A DNA stretch of 64,000 nt from assembly GCA_020086605.1 (NCBI GenBank), contig JACBWW010000015.1, positions 16,298,320 to 16,362,319 on the forward strand. Reading direction: 5' to 3'. Origin of the DNA: Lanius collurio. Its lineage: Eukaryota > Chordata > Aves > Passeriformes > Laniidae. Positions 61,721 to 64,000 of this stretch are shown here, one piece after another; the first letter of the stretch is position 1, and each line of letters opens with the position of its first letter. Below the pieces are notes generated by a model. That model was given only the letters and a program-made list of their open reading frames with translations, had not been told where the DNA came from and searched no databases. Position numbers and translations under genes: made by a program.

Positions 61721-64000
61721 GGAATCTGCAGTTGCTGCTCAGACAGAGATCCCATGGAGTCAGGGTACAATCCTCCTTGGGCAGTCGGGCAAGGCCCACA
61801 AATTCTGGGAAGAAACTTAAAAATGGAAATTTCTCAATCTGCATATCTTCTTGTCCATTAAAATGCAATTTTAGTATGCATTATGGATAATTACTTTTTA
61901 TTTGCCATACAATAGGGATTCTTGGTGTTTAAATTATTCCCAGAATGTACAGAATTGTGCTTTTCAAAGTAATCCTTTGTAATAAAACAGAATGCATTTT
62001 GTCAGATAGCTGGTTTTTATCTGTGCTGTAATAAAGGTGCTTAAAAACGTAGCCTCAGGCAACTGAAGCAGGATTTCAGTTCTTGAAGAAAACCTAAGTA
62101 AAATAAAAATTTTCCCACACTGCACAATCTAGTCATTAATTTTACTGGAGGCAGCCAGACATGCATGCCAATGTTTTCACTAAGTAAATGTGTGGTTTAA
62201 CCATTATATTCTGTACAACTGAAGTTAACTCCTACCAAATATTTGATTTTTAATTTTGGGGTTTTATGTCAGACTGAAACAGAGTATCATTTCATACCTC
62301 TTAAACCTATTATGATGAAGCTACTATACAGTGATAAATATTTTCCTTAATTTTTGCAGACCTGCAGTCAAATATACATATGAATTCACATTATGCTTTC
62401 CACCATTTATGCACCCTTAAGGAAACAGAAAATGCTCCTTACATCAGCTTGTTGGATTTTTTTAGAAGAAAATATGTTTGACACACTAGAAAGTAAAGCA
62501 GAAACCATGTTCAAAATCCTGCATTTTTCCTCTAAGGAGTAATTATTGTAATATATGTGTGTATTTTGAATGACCTACTGAGGAATAATAAAGTACTTAG
62601 GAACAAAAAGTGCAGCTTATGCAAACACTTGCTAAAATGTATACATAAACACATAGATCTAACAGTCTCCTAACTTCTATTACATATAGACATTCTGTTA
62701 TGAAACAGAAATTCTGCAGCAGACGTCTTGTTTGGTATATGCTCCCTGACACCATAAGCCCCTCAGATGAAAAACCAGAAACAAGCAGAAATTCTAACTC
62801 TATGGAAATAACCAAAACTAGGAATCAATTTAACAACAAAGCATAAGGATTTGATAACTCTCTGATATGCTATACATGAAAAATTTTCTCTCAACTGAGG
62901 TCAAGAAAATATCAAATTAAAAATTTTAAGCGTCTAGCATAAATACAATGGGTTCATCACTGATGCATACATATTTGACAGATGTACATTATCTCCATAT
63001 AAATATTTCCTAAGCACCAAATATTTCATATTGAGAATAATTCGAGATAAACAAAACATCTCATTATTATCCGGCTCTTTCACTTACATCATAAATGAGG
63101 TGTGACCAGCAGAAGGCAGTGTTACAATAAATATATATGCAACTGCTCATTTACAAGCCGGTTTGATATTGAGATTTAGAGTTTTCCTAACTTTTCACAA
63201 TAGATCTACTGTTTTCCCTAGGCACTTCATAACAAAACCATCTTTCCAAAGTAAATAACTTTAGAGACATATTTAAAATACTTTGGAAACCATTTCTTTT
63301 GTACTACATTGCTCTTACTTTACAAGTTAGCCTCCTTAACTTTTATTACATTGCATCTCTAGCTTTATAAGTTCATCAGAGAATTGTTTTCACACTTACC
63401 ATTTCAACACAGCATTATGCTGAGCTGTCCCCTCATGAAACAGGACTCACACACTGTTGAAAAGATGGGCATTGCCTCCTCAGCAGTTTAGCTTACATAA
63501 TTCGGTGCAAAAAAAAAAAGCTTCTAACATCATTTCTTATTAACCTTTAGTGGTTTGCTCAACATCTGGTAGAACAGTATCTGGTATACTCATAGTGGAA
63601 CTACTGTAGGTATCATAGAACATACCTTTAATTAAATCTTCATCAAACATTTAAATAGTAACGTCGTTTAGCACATGTTAGTATACAAAATCTGTTGGAT
63701 ACCTCCCCAAGTTTACAAAATCCATGTTAAAGGAGCCAGCATTGCAAAAAAAATGTTACAGCATATGTTTGGATTTTTGTATTTCAAAGTCCTGACTACT
63801 TTATCTGAATTACAGATTTAGAGCTTTGTTATGTGTGATAGTTATGATAATATGATCACTAAAGGCACGGAGACAGGGAGACTCAAATCCCTTTGAAAAT
63901 CCCTTTCTCCATTTCCTACAGCTGCTGCTGGAGTTTAATATCTGATAGAATGATGAAAAAGAACAGGCCAAACTCCAGTTTTAATAAAAATTTTAACAGG
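61721..64000. other. AT-rich noncoding stretch to the window end
   Basis: No frame above 72 codons is recognisable. Sequence is unique-looking AT-rich DNA with short homopolymers (for example the A run near 63,508). Nothing coding or structural can be supported. Confidence 0.6.

Overview
This window looks like avian nuclear DNA from a gene-poor, AT-rich stretch: a gene desert or the inside of a very large intron. Two repeats support a bird. One is a truncated CR1 LINE 3' end at about 22.9-23.45 kb, containing the end of the CR1 reverse-transcriptase ORF. The other is a solo LTR of the ERVL type common in bird genomes, at 5,486-6,019, flanked by a perfect 5-bp target-site duplication. Both family names come from remembered consensus patterns, not from a database search. 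The species cannot be named from the sequence.

I find no protein-coding gene I can defend. The longest open frame is 178 codons (177 from its first ATG, 27,881-28,414). About that length is expected by chance in 64 kb, and it resembles no family I know. I saw no rRNA, tRNA, recognisable microRNA or CRISPR array, and no operon-like layout.

Layout. 1-9 kb: AT-rich DNA with a short antisense CR1 tail (4.49 kb) and the solo LTR (5.5-6.0 kb). 9.26 kb: a G-rich then A/G-rich strand-asymmetric tract. 12.6 kb and 20.65 kb: two older, more diverged CR1-like fragments. 14.87-15.37 kb: a slightly GC-richer segment. 16.40-16.52 kb: a 57-bp exact duplication around a single N, almost certainly an assembly join. 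22.9-23.45 kb: the clearest CR1. 25-32 kb: small degenerate tandem repeats and the longest ORF. 32.05 kb: a TA/CA microsatellite. 38.54 kb: an ancient L2-like 3' end. 40.6-41.5 kb: unique DNA with a tight cluster of three octamer (ATGCAAAT) sites. 46.1-46.5 kb: two open segments separated by a 66-bp intron-like sequence with good splice signals. 47.24 kb and 61.66 kb: further ancient repeat traces. 57.3-57.7 kb: unique DNA with homeodomain-core motifs, a possible conserved noncoding element.

The features do not form a pathway. The window is mainly a record of old retrotransposon insertions in unique noncoding DNA, plus a few candidate regulatory or exon-like segments that need cross-species alignment or RNA data. 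No new biological system is evident.
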